Shown here: piece after piece, positions 32,090-40,656 of the stretch
Numbering within the stretch: the stretch's first letter is position 1
Layout: the number at the start of each line of letters is the position of its first letter
Made by a program: the position numbers and the translations under genes
From: Pigmentiphaga sp. H8
GTDB taxonomy: Bacteria > Pseudomonadota > Gammaproteobacteria > Burkholderiales > Burkholderiaceae_B
Assembly: GCF_003854895.1 (NCBI RefSeq)
Contig: NZ_CP033966.1
Location: 5,929,224-5,993,223 of the forward strand
Direction of reading: 5' to 3'
DNA length: 64,000 nucleotides
Notes under the pieces: model-generated
The model's input: only the letters and a program-made list of their open reading frames with translations
The model's database searches: none
What the model was told of the DNA's origin: nothing

Positions 32090-32539
32090 ATGAGCAACGC
32101 ATTCGACACCCTGAAGCCCGGCCTGACGATCGAGGGCACGCCTTTCTCCCCCACCCGCGAAACCATCCGCGATTTCTGCGAGGCTTCGCTGGACTACAAC
32201 CCGCTGCACTGGGACGACGAATACATGAAGGGCGATTTCGGCCGGACCAATTTCGGCGGAATCATCATGCACGGCATGAACAACTTCGGCGTCATCACGA
32301 AGATGCTGACCGACTGGCTCTATCCGCTGGGCGGCATGCAGCGCCGGCTCGAGACGCGCTGGAAGATCCCGGTCAAGCCGGGCGACACCATCACGCCCAC
32401 CGCCACGGTATCGGCCGTGCAGGCCACGAAGAAGAGCCGCTGGGCCACGCTGACGGTGCAGGTGGCGAACCAGCGCGGCGAAATCGTCGCGGCGGGCGAG
32501 GCCATGGTCGAGTTCCCGCACGAACTGGGCGCGGCCTGA
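32090..32539 (+). CDS. MaoC-family (R)-specific enoyl-CoA hydratase subunit
   Basis: A 149-residue hot-dog protein with the MaoC hydratase signature: FCEASLDYNPLHWDDEYM (Asp and His of the hydratase 2 motif D-x4-H) and FGGIIMHGMNNFGVI. It should add or remove water on a CoA thioester together with the 158-residue neighbour. AGGT lies just before the ATG. A Bug gene follows after 36 bases. Confidence 0.87.
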   Translation: MSNAFDTLKPGLTIEGTPFSPTRETIRDFCEASLDYNPLHWDDEYMKGDFGRTNFGGIIMHGMNNFGVITKMLTDWLYPLGGMQRRLETRWKIPVKPGDTITPTATVSAVQATKKSRWATLTVQVANQRGEIVAAGEAMVEFPHELGAA

Positions 32540-32575
32540 GCACGCGCGCACGATAGATAGAAGAAAGGAGACGAC

Positions 32576-33553
32576 ATGACGATGCGCATCCAGCGTGCCC
32601 TGGCCGTGCTGGCCGGCGCGGCGGGCCTGGCCCTGCCCGCCCTGGCTCACGCCCAGAATTTTCCCTCCCAGCCGGTCAGGCTCGTCGTGCCGTTTCCCCC
32701 GGGCGGCACCACCGACATCCTGGCCCGCCAACTGGCGGCCGAGCTGCAGAAGAACTGGGGCCAGCCGGTCGTGGTGGAGAACCGCGCCGGCGCCAGCGGC
32801 ACCATCTTCTCGGAACAACTGGCGGCCATGCAGCCCGACGGCTACACGCTGATGCTGACGGCCACGCACCACGTCATCAACCCCGGCCTGTACAAGAACC
32901 TGCGCTACAACACGCGCACCGACTTCACCCCCATCGCCCAGGTCGCGGCCGTGCCCAACGTGCTGGTGGTGAACCATGCCTTTCCGGCGCGCACGGTGCA
33001 GGAACTGATCGCCTACGCCAGGCAGCATCCCGGCAAGGTGGATTTCGGTTCGGCCGGCACCGGCGGCGCCAACCACCTGTCGGGCGAACTGTTCAAGTCC
33101 ATGACCGGCATCCAGATGACGCACATCCCCTACAAGGGCGCGGCGCCGGCGCTGAACGACCTCCTGGGCGGCCAGATCCCGGTGATGTTCGACTCGGTGC
33201 CGGGCGTGATCCAGCACATCAAGTCGGGCCGCCTGCGGGCCCTGGGCGTGACTTCGCTCAAGCGTTCGCCCGCGCTGCCGGACGTGCCCACCCTCGACGA
33301 GGCGGGCGTGAAGGGCTTCGAGGCCACCGCGTGGTTCGGCCTGTACGGCCCGGGCCGCATGTCGCCCGAGCTGGCCAACCGGCTGTCGGCCGACGTGCGC
33401 AAGGCCTTGTCCAGCCCCACCGTGCGCAAGGAGTTCGCGGCGCAGGGCGCCGAGCCCGGCACCATGACCCAGCCCGAGTTCGCCGCGTTCGTCGACGCCG
33501 AACTCAGCAAGTGGTCCAAGGTCATCGCCGACGCCAACATCAAGATCGACTGA
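32576..33553 (+). CDS. Bug-family solute-binding protein in the CoA-pathway operon
   Basis: A 325-residue receptor, leader ending ALPALAHA before QNFPSQPV. Family blocks are VPFPPGGTTDILARQLAAEL, VVENRAGASGTIFSEQLAAM, PDGYTLMLTA and PYKGAAPALNDLLGGQI. GAAAGGAG precedes the ATG. It is embedded between hydratase and CoA-transferase genes, so it belongs to the same pathway as the first Bug of the IclR-linked group; two receptors for one pathway is unusual. Confidence 0.92.
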   Translation: MTMRIQRALAVLAGAAGLALPALAHAQNFPSQPVRLVVPFPPGGTTDILARQLAAELQKNWGQPVVVENRAGASGTIFSEQLAAMQPDGYTLMLTATHHVINPGLYKNLRYNTRTDFTPIAQVAAVPNVLVVNHAFPARTVQELIAYARQHPGKVDFGSAGTGGANHLSGELFKSMTGIQMTHIPYKGAAPALNDLLGGQIPVMFDSVPGVIQHIKSGRLRALGVTSLKRSPALPDVPTLDEAGVKGFEATAWFGLYGPGRMSPELANRLSADVRKALSSPTVRKEFAAQGAEPGTMTQPEFAAFVDAELSKWSKVIADANIKID

Positions 33554-33560
33554 TTCCGAC

Positions 33561-34820
33561 ATGTCTTCCGAAACCACACAGGCCGCCACGGGCGGCCAGA
33601 CCGGCGCGCTGTCGCACCTCCGCGTCCTGGACCTGTCGCGCATCCTGGCCGGCCCCTGGTGCACGCAGAACCTGGCCGACATGGGCGCCGAGGTCATCAA
33701 GGTGGAGCGCCCCGGCACCGGCGACGACACCCGCGCCTGGGGGCCGCCGTGGGTGCGCGACGCCCACGGCGGGGACACCGGCGACTCCACCTACTACGCG
33801 GCCGCCAACCGCGGCAAGAAATCCATCACCGTGGACATCGCCCGGCCCGAGGGCCAGGCGCTGGTGCGCCGGCTGGCGGCGCGGTCCGACGTGGTGGTCG
33901 AGAACTACAAGATCGGCGACCTGAAACGCTACGGGCTGGACTACGACAGCCTGTCGCGCATCAACCCGCGCCTGGTGTATTGCTCCATCACCGGCTACGG
34001 GCAGGATGGCCCCAGCGCCCACAAGCCGGGCTACGACTTCGTGTTCCAGGCGCAGGGCGGCCTGATGAGCATCACCGGCGAGCATGACCAGTTGCCGGGC
34101 GGCGGCCCGCAGAAGGTCGGCGTCGCCATCGCCGATGTGATGACCGGCATGTACGCCACCATCGCCATCCTGTCCGCCCTGCAGCACCGCACCGTGTCGG
34201 ATCGCGGCCAGTACATCGACATGGCGCTGCTGGACTGCATCGTGGCGCTGGGCGGCAACCAGGTCACCGGCTACTTCGCCAACGGCAAGGTGCCGCACCG
34301 CTACGGCAACGCGCACGCCAGCCTCGTGCCCTACCAGGTGTTCGCGGTGGCGGACGGCGAGATCGTGGTGGCCGTGGGCAACGACAAGCAGTGGCAGCAA
34401 TACTGCGCCGCCATCGAACGGCCCGACCTGGCCGGCAGCGAACGCTGGAAGAAAGTCACGGGCCGCATCGTCGGCCGGCAGGAACTGGTGCCCGAGCTGG
34501 CCCGCACCATGCTGACCCGTGCGCGCGACGAATGGATCGCGCGGCTGGAAGCCCACGGCGTGCCCTGCGGGCCGATCAACGATTATGCCCAGGTGTTCGA
34601 GGACGCCCAGGTCCGGCATCGTGGGCTGCGCGTGGACATGCCCAAGGCCGACGGTGGCATCGTTTCGACCATCGCCAGCCCGCTGCGCCTGCGCGGTACG
34701 CCGCCGGCCTACGACCGGCCGCCGCCCGTGCTGGGCGATTCCACCGACGCCGTGCTGCGCGAACTGGCCGATTGCAGCGACCAGGAAATCGCGGCCTTGC
34801 GCCGCGACGGCATCGTCTGA
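33561..34820 (+). CDS. CaiB/BaiF family III CoA-transferase
   Basis: A 419-residue class III CoA-transferase. Hallmarks are LRVLDLSRILAGPWCTQNLA, MGAEVIKVERPGTGDDTRAW, NRGKKSITVDIARPEGQALV, VVVENYKIGDLKRYGLDY and KPGYDFVFQAQGG, with the catalytic Asp after GY. It would activate the pathway acid by moving CoA from a donor thioester. It begins seven bases after the Bug stop. Together with the hydratases and thiolase-like protein it implies CoA-dependent side-chain degradation. Confidence 0.92.
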   Translation: MSSETTQAATGGQTGALSHLRVLDLSRILAGPWCTQNLADMGAEVIKVERPGTGDDTRAWGPPWVRDAHGGDTGDSTYYAAANRGKKSITVDIARPEGQALVRRLAARSDVVVENYKIGDLKRYGLDYDSLSRINPRLVYCSITGYGQDGPSAHKPGYDFVFQAQGGLMSITGEHDQLPGGGPQKVGVAIADVMTGMYATIAILSALQHRTVSDRGQYIDMALLDCIVALGGNQVTGYFANGKVPHRYGNAHASLVPYQVFAVADGEIVVAVGNDKQWQQYCAAIERPDLAGSERWKKVTGRIVGRQELVPELARTMLTRARDEWIARLEAHGVPCGPINDYAQVFEDAQVRHRGLRVDMPKADGGIVSTIASPLRLRGTPPAYDRPPPVLGDSTDAVLRELADCSDQEIAALRRDGIV

Positions 34821-34846
34821 AGCGGCAACCAACCCTCACGGAAACC

Positions 34847-35233
34847 ATGGACCAAGAACGCCTTTCCCTGTCGCCGCTGGCGGCCTTCCGCGATCACCTC
34901 GCCCGCGGCGAGCTGGCCTATCAGTACGATCCGGCCTGCGGCCGCGCGGTGTTCCCGCCACGGGTCATCGGGCCCGGCACCGGCAATCCCGACCTGGCCT
35001 GGCGGGTCAGCGCGGGCCTGGGCACCGTGCATGCGGTCACCGTCATCAGCCCGCGCGACCAGACGCCCTACAACGTCGTGCTGGTCGACATGGACGAGGG
35101 CTTTCGCCTGATGAGCCGGGTCGAGGACGTCCCGGCCGACGACGTGCGCATCGGCCTGCGCGTGCGTGTCCAGGTACACACTCCGCCGGATGGCCAGCCG
35201 CCCTATCCTGTCTTCCTTCCGGAGGCCGCATGA
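34847..35233 (+). CDS. DUF35 OB-fold protein with degenerate zinc ribbon
   Basis: A 128-residue DUF35-type partner protein. The OB-fold part is clear (LGTVHAVTVISPRD, VVLVDMDEGFRLMSRVED). DUF35 proteins normally start with a rubredoxin-like zinc ribbon of four Cys; here only ACGRAVFPPR remains, with a single Cys. DUF35 proteins are obligate partners of SCP-x/thiolase-like proteins, and the next gene (4-base overlap) is one. It may shape or donate substrate to the thiolase active site. Confidence 0.82.
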   Translation: MDQERLSLSPLAAFRDHLARGELAYQYDPACGRAVFPPRVIGPGTGNPDLAWRVSAGLGTVHAVTVISPRDQTPYNVVLVDMDEGFRLMSRVEDVPADDVRIGLRVRVQVHTPPDGQPPYPVFLPEAA

Positions 35234-36384
35234 ACGCCCTGCAACGCGGCGCCTGCGCCATCGTCGGCGTGGCCGAATCGGACCTGGGGCAGGTGGCCGA
35301 AGGCCTGTCGCCGCTGGACTTGATGGGCCAGGCCACGCATCGCGCGCTGCGGGACTGCGGCCTGTCGCTGCGCGACGTGGACGGCGTGTTCGCCACCACC
35401 TCGCAAAGCCGCATGCCCACGCTGGCGCTGTGCGAATACCTGGGCATCGCGCCGCGCTACCACGACGGCACCAACATAGGCGGATGCAGCTTCATGTCCA
35501 TGGTGGCGCACGCGCAGCTGGCGATCCAGGCCGGCCTGTGCGAGGTCGCGCTGATCGCCTACGGCAGCACCCAGCGCAGCGCCGGCCGCAGCAACGTGGC
35601 CGCGCCCGACGTCAATCCCTACGAAGCGCCCTATCGGCCCATCTACACCGCCAGTTCGTATGCGCTGGCGGCCTCGCGCCACATGCACCAGTACGGCACC
35701 ACGCGCGAACAGCTCGCGCAGATCGCGGTGGCTGCACGGCAATGGGCCCTGCTCAACCCCGTCGCGTGGGAGAAGACTCCGCTGACCGTGGACGAGGTCC
35801 TGGGCGCGCGCATGCTCAGCCATCCCCTGACCGTGCGCGACTGCTGCCTGGTCACCGACGGCGGCGGCGCGCTCATCATGACCTCGGCGGAAAGGGCGGC
35901 CACGCTGCGCAAGCCGCCCGCCTACGTGCTGGGCACGGGCGAACACCTCAGCCACTACCACATCACCAGCATGCCCGACCTCACGGTCACAGGCGCCGCG
36001 CGATCGGGCGCGGCGGCCTATGCCATGGCCGGCCTCGCGCCGCGCGACATCGACGCGGTCCAGGTGTACGACGCCTTCACCATCACCACCCTGCTGTTCC
36101 TGGAAGACCTGGGCTTCTGCCCCAAGGGCGAGGGCGGCCGTTTCGTGGCGGACGGCGCCATCGCGCCGGGCGGCAGCCTGCCGGTCAACACCAATGGAGG
36201 CGGCCTGTCGTACTGCCATCCCGGCATGTACGGGGTGTTCGTGCTGATGGAGGCCGTGCGCCAGGTGCGGGGCGAAGCGGGCCGGCGCCAGGTCGCGAAC
36301 TGCGAGACGGCCATCGCGCACGGCAACGGCGGAACCTTGTCCAGCCAGAGCACGGTGATATTGGGCAGCGCGGCGACGCTCTGA
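35230..36384 (+). CDS. thiolase-like (SCP-x type) protein
   Basis: A 384-residue thiolase-superfamily protein of the acetyl-CoA acetyltransferase / SCP-x type. It contains GVFATTSQSRMPTLALCEYL, NIGGCSFMSMVAHAQLAI (the candidate nucleophile Cys region), VYDAFTITTLLFLEDLGFCP and NTNGGGLSYCHPGMYG near the C-terminus. It should cleave a 3-oxoacyl-CoA or, with DUF35, catalyse a retro-aldol side-chain cleavage as in steroid degradation. The ATG overlaps the DUF35 stop (ATGA). A hairpin follows. Confidence 0.87.
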   Translation: MNALQRGACAIVGVAESDLGQVAEGLSPLDLMGQATHRALRDCGLSLRDVDGVFATTSQSRMPTLALCEYLGIAPRYHDGTNIGGCSFMSMVAHAQLAIQAGLCEVALIAYGSTQRSAGRSNVAAPDVNPYEAPYRPIYTASSYALAASRHMHQYGTTREQLAQIAVAARQWALLNPVAWEKTPLTVDEVLGARMLSHPLTVRDCCLVTDGGGALIMTSAERAATLRKPPAYVLGTGEHLSHYHITSMPDLTVTGAARSGAAAYAMAGLAPRDIDAVQVYDAFTITTLLFLEDLGFCPKGEGGRFVADGAIAPGGSLPVNTNGGGLSYCHPGMYGVFVLMEAVRQVRGEAGRRQVANCETAIAHGNGGTLSSQSTVILGSAATL

Positions 36385-36387
36385 GCA

Positions 36388-36408
36388 CCGGCGGCGAGGC
36401 GCCGCCGG
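36388..36408. terminator. strong hairpin after the thiolase gene
   Basis: CCGGCGGCG (36388-36396) pairs perfectly with CGCCGCCGG (36400-36408) with a three-base loop. It lies four bases after the thiolase stop and before the convergent propeller gene. No T-run. Confidence 0.6.
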
Positions 36409-36426
36409 CGAACGGAACCGCAGCGG

Positions 36427-37347
36427 CTAGCCGGGCAGGTCGATGCGGGCCATGCCGATGGCCTGTTCCCCGGCCGCGGCATACAGGAGATAGGCCCGGC
36501 CGTCCTCGACGAAGATCGCGGGATCGCGCAACTGCGCGACCGGCTCGAAAACCGGGCCCCGCTCGGACGCGCGCCAGGGCAGGTGGGCGCCTTCGTAGTC
36601 GCGTTCGGGCCGCATGACCGTAGTGATCGGACCGGGAGTCCAGGCTTGCCAATCGGGCCGCAGGTCGATGGCCGTGTGAAGAATGCTTTCCGGACAGTCT
36701 CCCGCGCGCGTGAAGAAGACGTGCAGGCGCGACCCCGACACGTGCACCGCGCAATGCCGGAAGGACGCGGGAAACAGGATCGGTCCTGGTTCGAATCCCG
36801 TGATGCCGTCGCGCGAGCGGTAGAACACGCCTGGCATGGCCAGCGCATAGGTCCGGTGCTCCCATTGGAACACCCGGAAATACGAGGCGCCGAGCACCTC
36901 GTCGCGTGCCTGGAACGACAGCCCGTCGCGCGAAAGCGCGAGCTTGGTGCGCTGCGTGCCTATCCAGCGCCCGGCTTCGCCGAAGCGGTGCTCGTGGCCG
37001 TCCGTCGGTCCGGTCGACGGGAACGCGACACCATGGAAATACATCCGGATCCGGCGCCGCGAGTGATCCACGTGGACGTCCGGCGACGCGACGTGGTCCG
37101 TGCAGGTGGAGTCCTGCACGTTCAACACGCCGGGCGCATGGATCTTCCACGGTCCGCGCAGGTCGTCGGCGTAGGCAAGGCGAATGAAGCTGCCTTGGTG
37201 ATGGGCAAAGTAAAGGTAATAGCGGCCGAGCGGATCGGGGACCCAGTCGGGTACCCGGATCAACGAGGGACCGTCGATGTTATTGCCGAGGGATGGGTCC
37301 AGGGCGCGGGTAATGATGGGATTCTGGTCAAAACGCCGGAGCTTCAT
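36427..37347 (-). CDS. five-bladed beta-propeller protein, glycosidase-like
   Basis: A 306-residue protein with the repeat pattern of the GH43/GH32/GH130-like five-bladed propellers: LRRFDQNPIITRALDPSLGN, YYLYFAHHQGSFIRLAYADD, RRIRMYFHGVAF, LALSRDGLSF and YEGAHLPWRASERG. No signal peptide, so it is probably cytoplasmic. The sequence does not let me assign catalytic carboxylates confidently, and it could be a hydrolase, phosphorylase or binding protein. The ATG overlaps the stop of the M28-like gene, so the two are coupled. Confidence 0.7.
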   Translation of the reverse strand: MKLRRFDQNPIITRALDPSLGNNIDGPSLIRVPDWVPDPLGRYYLYFAHHQGSFIRLAYADDLRGPWKIHAPGVLNVQDSTCTDHVASPDVHVDHSRRRIRMYFHGVAFPSTGPTDGHEHRFGEAGRWIGTQRTKLALSRDGLSFQARDEVLGASYFRVFQWEHRTYALAMPGVFYRSRDGITGFEPGPILFPASFRHCAVHVSGSRLHVFFTRAGDCPESILHTAIDLRPDWQAWTPGPITTVMRPERDYEGAHLPWRASERGPVFEPVAQLRDPAIFVEDGRAYLLYAAAGEQAIGMARIDLPG

Positions 37348-38585
37348 GGGCTTGCCTCGTTCAAGGCCTGCCGCGGCGACCGTACGGCGGCTTCCATGAG
37401 CGCCATGTGTGCGCGGACCACGGGCGCCAACAGGTCGGCATCCACGGTGTCCAGGGTGTCTTCCCGCGTATGGAAGGCGCGGGGCATGCCCAGCACGGCG
37501 AAGCCTTCGTAGCCTCGCGAGAGTATCGTGGCCAGTTCGCTGATGCCGCCCAGCACCGGCGCGGGGCATTCCAGTCCGCTCAGGCCCGCGAAGGCCTCGG
37601 ACGCGGCGTCCCGGAACCGGTCGGACGTCATGAGGATGCGGTTCGAATCGGCCGAGCGCAGCATGCGTTGCAGGCCCCGGAATTCGACGTGGCCGCGCGT
37701 GGCGAGCGAGGCGCCCAGATGGACCCAGACGTCGGTGTCGCCGGGTGGCGGCGCGAACCGCATGGCCCGGTGCGCGCCGGCGAAATGGTATTCGTGCGCG
37801 CCGCTGTTCATGAAGAAGACGGAGTGCGCCGGAAACCGTCCTGCCACCCATTCGGCCAATGCGAGGAACGCGGCCGTGCCGGTGCCCCGTTCGCTGACGC
37901 AGCCGAACCATCCCGTGCGGGGTGTCGACAGCGCCACCCAGCGCGGGCCGCGGTCGAGTACGCCGTGCACATTGCAGGTAGGGCGCATGGCCCCGCGGCC
38001 GTGAAGCACCAGCGTCGCCGGCGTCGCGTCGCGGGCGGCAGCCAGGAACGGCTCCAGCTCGGCCGGAGCCAGTACGCCCACCGGCAGCGGCGCGGTGGGT
38101 TCTTCCAGGTTGCAGTTCAGGCCCATGATCCGGCCGGTCGGCCCGACGGGAACGATGACCAGCGCCACCGCGCCGGCCGCGGCGGCGGCTTGCGCGAGCG
38201 GCTGGACCGCTGGCGACTGCATGGAAGCATGCCGCCCATGAGGCAGCACGATGAGTGCGATGCGGCCCCTGGCGTCGCCGGCGTCATGGGGCGATCGGAC
38301 GACCGCGAGCGGCGCGGTAAGGCCGGCAGGCGAAGTGGGGGTGACCGGCGGCTGGGCATGCAGCGTTGCGGTGAATCCGCCGGCCGTGAGCGTGCATTCG
38401 GCGGGGTCGAAGCAGGGGATGTCGAACGCTTGCCGCGCCACCGCGTAGCCCATGTCTGTCATCCGCGCGGCTATCCAATCGGCCGCGGCGAGATCTCCCG
38501 CCCCGCCCGATATCATGTCGCCGAAGCCGGCATACCGCTCGAGATCGGCCTTCAGCCGCCGGGTCAGGTCGTCCACGGCCATCAT
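37344..38585 (-). CDS. M28-peptidase-like protein with degenerate metal site
   Basis: A 413-residue protein with the domain order of M28 aminopeptidases: N-terminal cap (GDLAAADWIAARMTDMGYAV), a PA-like insert (GRIALIVLPHGRHASMQSPA) and the C-terminal peptidase domain ending with AFHTREDTLDTVDADLL, which keeps the last metal His. At the first metal site the family His-x-Asp is replaced in VALSTPRTGWFGC, and the Glu-Glu motif is changed to GAHEYHFAGA. It may be a non-peptidase or use another metal arrangement. It overlaps the Bug stop (ATGA) and the propeller start. Confidence 0.65.
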   Translation of the reverse strand: MMAVDDLTRRLKADLERYAGFGDMISGGAGDLAAADWIAARMTDMGYAVARQAFDIPCFDPAECTLTAGGFTATLHAQPPVTPTSPAGLTAPLAVVRSPHDAGDARGRIALIVLPHGRHASMQSPAVQPLAQAAAAAGAVALVIVPVGPTGRIMGLNCNLEEPTAPLPVGVLAPAELEPFLAAARDATPATLVLHGRGAMRPTCNVHGVLDRGPRWVALSTPRTGWFGCVSERGTGTAAFLALAEWVAGRFPAHSVFFMNSGAHEYHFAGAHRAMRFAPPPGDTDVWVHLGASLATRGHVEFRGLQRMLRSADSNRILMTSDRFRDAASEAFAGLSGLECPAPVLGGISELATILSRGYEGFAVLGMPRAFHTREDTLDTVDADLLAPVVRAHMALMEAAVRSPRQALNEASP

Positions 38586-39556
38586 GGGTTGCCTGGTCCC
38601 AGCGCGCGGACCACCTTGCCCCATTGGTCGTAGGAGGTCCTGACCATGGCGGCGAATTCTTCCGGGGATGACGAGGCGGCCTCGTAGGCGCTCTTGGCGA
38701 ATTCCTGCTTGACCGTGGGCAGCGCCAATACCCTGACCAGCGCCGCGTTGAGCCGCTTCGTGGCGGCGGGTGGCATGCCGGCGGGACCGAAGAATCCCAC
38801 CCAGCCATCGATATCCAGGCCCTTGGCGCCTTGCTCGGCCAGCGTGGGTACGTCCGGCAGCAGCCCCGACCGCTGCGGGGCCGCGACACCCAGCATGCGC
38901 ACGCCGCCGCTATGGACGAACTGGACGGCGCCGCCCGCGGCGGCGAACATGATCTGTATCCGGCCCGTCAGCAAATCCTTCTGCACGTCCGCCGCGCCCT
39001 TGTAGGGGACATGGACCATGTCGAGTCCATACTGCCTGGCCATGAGCTGGCCGAACAGGTGCGAGGAAGTCCCGGCGCCGAACGATGCATAGTTGAGCTT
39101 GCCCGGATGGGCCCGCGCATAGGCGACCAGCTCCTTCAGGTTCTTCGCCGGCACGGACTCGTGGACGACGAGCACCAGCGGCCCCAGGGAACCCAGCGAT
39201 ATCGGCGTGAAGTCCTTGAACGGGTCGTAGGCCAGCTTCTCGTTGGTATGGGGGCTTTGCGTGAAGGGACCGGACGGCGAATACAGGATCGTGTGGCCGT
39301 CGGGCGCGGCACGCGCCACTTCGGACGGCGCCATCATCATGCTTGCGCCGGGCCGGTTCTCCACGACCACGGGGACACCCAATTCCTTCTGCAAGTGCAG
39401 CGCGACCACGCGTGCCTGGGTATCGGTGGGGCCGCCCGCGGCCAGCCCGACGACTATGCGGACGGGCTTGCCGGCCCGGGGAAATTCCGCGGCGTCGGCC
39501 GCGAACACCCGGCAGGCGAGCGAGACCGCCACGGCGGCAAGGGTAATGAGCTTCAT
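38582..39556 (-). CDS. Bug-family solute-binding protein, first gene of the propeller operon
   Basis: A 324-residue receptor with leader MKLITLAAVAVSLACRVFAA. Family blocks are VGLAAGGPTDTQARVVALHL, VVENRPGASMMMAPSEVARA, PDGHTILYS and PYKGAADVQKDLLTGRIQ. The ATG at 39556 has GGAG eight bases upstream; an ATG 22 codons earlier lies inside the regulatory gap. It is divergent from a LysR gene and leads a three-gene overlapping operon, so it probably supplies the ligand handled by the M28-like and propeller proteins. Confidence 0.9.
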   Translation of the reverse strand: MKLITLAAVAVSLACRVFAADAAEFPRAGKPVRIVVGLAAGGPTDTQARVVALHLQKELGVPVVVENRPGASMMMAPSEVARAAPDGHTILYSPSGPFTQSPHTNEKLAYDPFKDFTPISLGSLGPLVLVVHESVPAKNLKELVAYARAHPGKLNYASFGAGTSSHLFGQLMARQYGLDMVHVPYKGAADVQKDLLTGRIQIMFAAAGGAVQFVHSGGVRMLGVAAPQRSGLLPDVPTLAEQGAKGLDIDGWVGFFGPAGMPPAATKRLNAALVRVLALPTVKQEFAKSAYEAASSSPEEFAAMVRTSYDQWGKVVRALGPGNP

Positions 39557-39669
39557 TGACGCGTCTCCAGATGCGTTCTTCATGGGCGCGCAACGGGACG
39601 TCGTCCGTGGCGCATCCGGCAAGAATAGGGGCGCCGGGGCAAAATAAATAGTGATGTATTCTCATGTAC

Positions 39670-39683
39670 CCATAACATTATGG
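39670..39683. promoter_or_regulatory. CCATAA-CA-TTATGG dyad before lysR
   Basis: Perfect 6-base arms around two bases, ending directly before the lysR start codon in an AT-rich stretch (39640-39690) of the 128-base gap between divergent Bug and lysR genes. A candidate LysR or RNA polymerase-blocking site; inferred only. Confidence 0.35.
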
Positions 39684-39684
39684 A

Positions 39685-40641
39685 ATGCCCATGCAATCGT
39701 CCGAAATCCTGGACAGGCTCGTGGCACGCGTGCGCTTTCGCCACCTGTCGATGTTGCTGGAGCTGCGGCGCACGGGCACGATCGGCAAGGCGGCCGCCCG
39801 GCTGCACCTGACGCAGCCGGCCCTGAGCAAGGCACTGAAGGAAATCGAGGACGCCTTCGGCTTTCCGATCTTCCGGCGCGGCGCGCGCGGACTGGTGCCC
39901 ACCCCGGCGGGGCAGGCGGTGCTGAACGGCGCCGCGGTCCTGCTTGCCGAACTGGGACACCTGAACGAGGTGACGCGCCTGTCGCGGCAGGAGCCGGCAA
40001 TGGTCCTGCACCTGGGCGCGCCCTCGGCGGTCGGCGCGGGCATGCTGCCCGCCATTCTGGCGAGACTGCGGACCGACAACGAACGCGTCGTCGTGCGCCT
40101 GCGGGAAGATCCGGTCCCCCGGCTGTTCGAGCGACTGGTCGAAGGCGAACTCGACGCGCTGCTGACATCCTACAACCAGGCCGTCTTTTCCGCCCACCGC
40201 TCCAGCCGTCTGGTGTACGAACACTACCTGGAGCACAAGTACGTCGTCATTGCGCCGACGGGGAGTCCGCTGGCCAGGAAGCGGGTCGTGACATGGAAGG
40301 AACTGCTCGACATGCCCTGGATCCTGCCGGATTCCTCATTCCTGGCGCGCCAGGCGCTCGAAGGCAATTTCCTGCGGGCCGGCGTGGCCGTGCCGGAGCC
40401 GGCGGTCACCTCCAACCATCCCGCGACCACCATACAACTGGTCGCCGCCGGAGTCGGTGTCTCAGCCGTTCCGGAAACGATGATGCATGCCGAAGAACGC
40501 ATCCGCCGCGTTGCGCGGGTACGCGTCGAGAGCATGCCCCAGGCGGTGCCGACGGCGCTGGTCTATCGCGCCGGCAGCGCGGATCATCCGCAGCTGCTGC
40601 GGCTGCGGGACGCGATGGCGCAGGTGATGCGGGCCGGTTGA
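39685..40641 (+). CDS. LysR-family regulator (GbpR/PcaQ-like)
   Basis: A 318-residue LysR protein. The HTH is around residues 18-60 (FRHLSMLLELRRTGTIGKAA, LTQPALSKALKEIEDAFGF), the form typical of the GbpR/PcaQ/CbbR-like branch. The effector domain includes LGAPSAVGAGMLPAILARL and AGVGVSAVPETMM. It could start at the second ATG (39691), six bases later. Divergent from the Bug / M28-like / propeller operon, which is its probable target. Confidence 0.88.
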   Translation: MPMQSSEILDRLVARVRFRHLSMLLELRRTGTIGKAAARLHLTQPALSKALKEIEDAFGFPIFRRGARGLVPTPAGQAVLNGAAVLLAELGHLNEVTRLSRQEPAMVLHLGAPSAVGAGMLPAILARLRTDNERVVVRLREDPVPRLFERLVEGELDALLTSYNQAVFSAHRSSRLVYEHYLEHKYVVIAPTGSPLARKRVVTWKELLDMPWILPDSSFLARQALEGNFLRAGVAVPEPAVTSNHPATTIQLVAAGVGVSAVPETMMHAEERIRRVARVRVESMPQAVPTALVYRAGSADHPQLLRLRDAMAQVMRAG

Positions 40642-40656
40642 CGCGCCGTCCACGGT

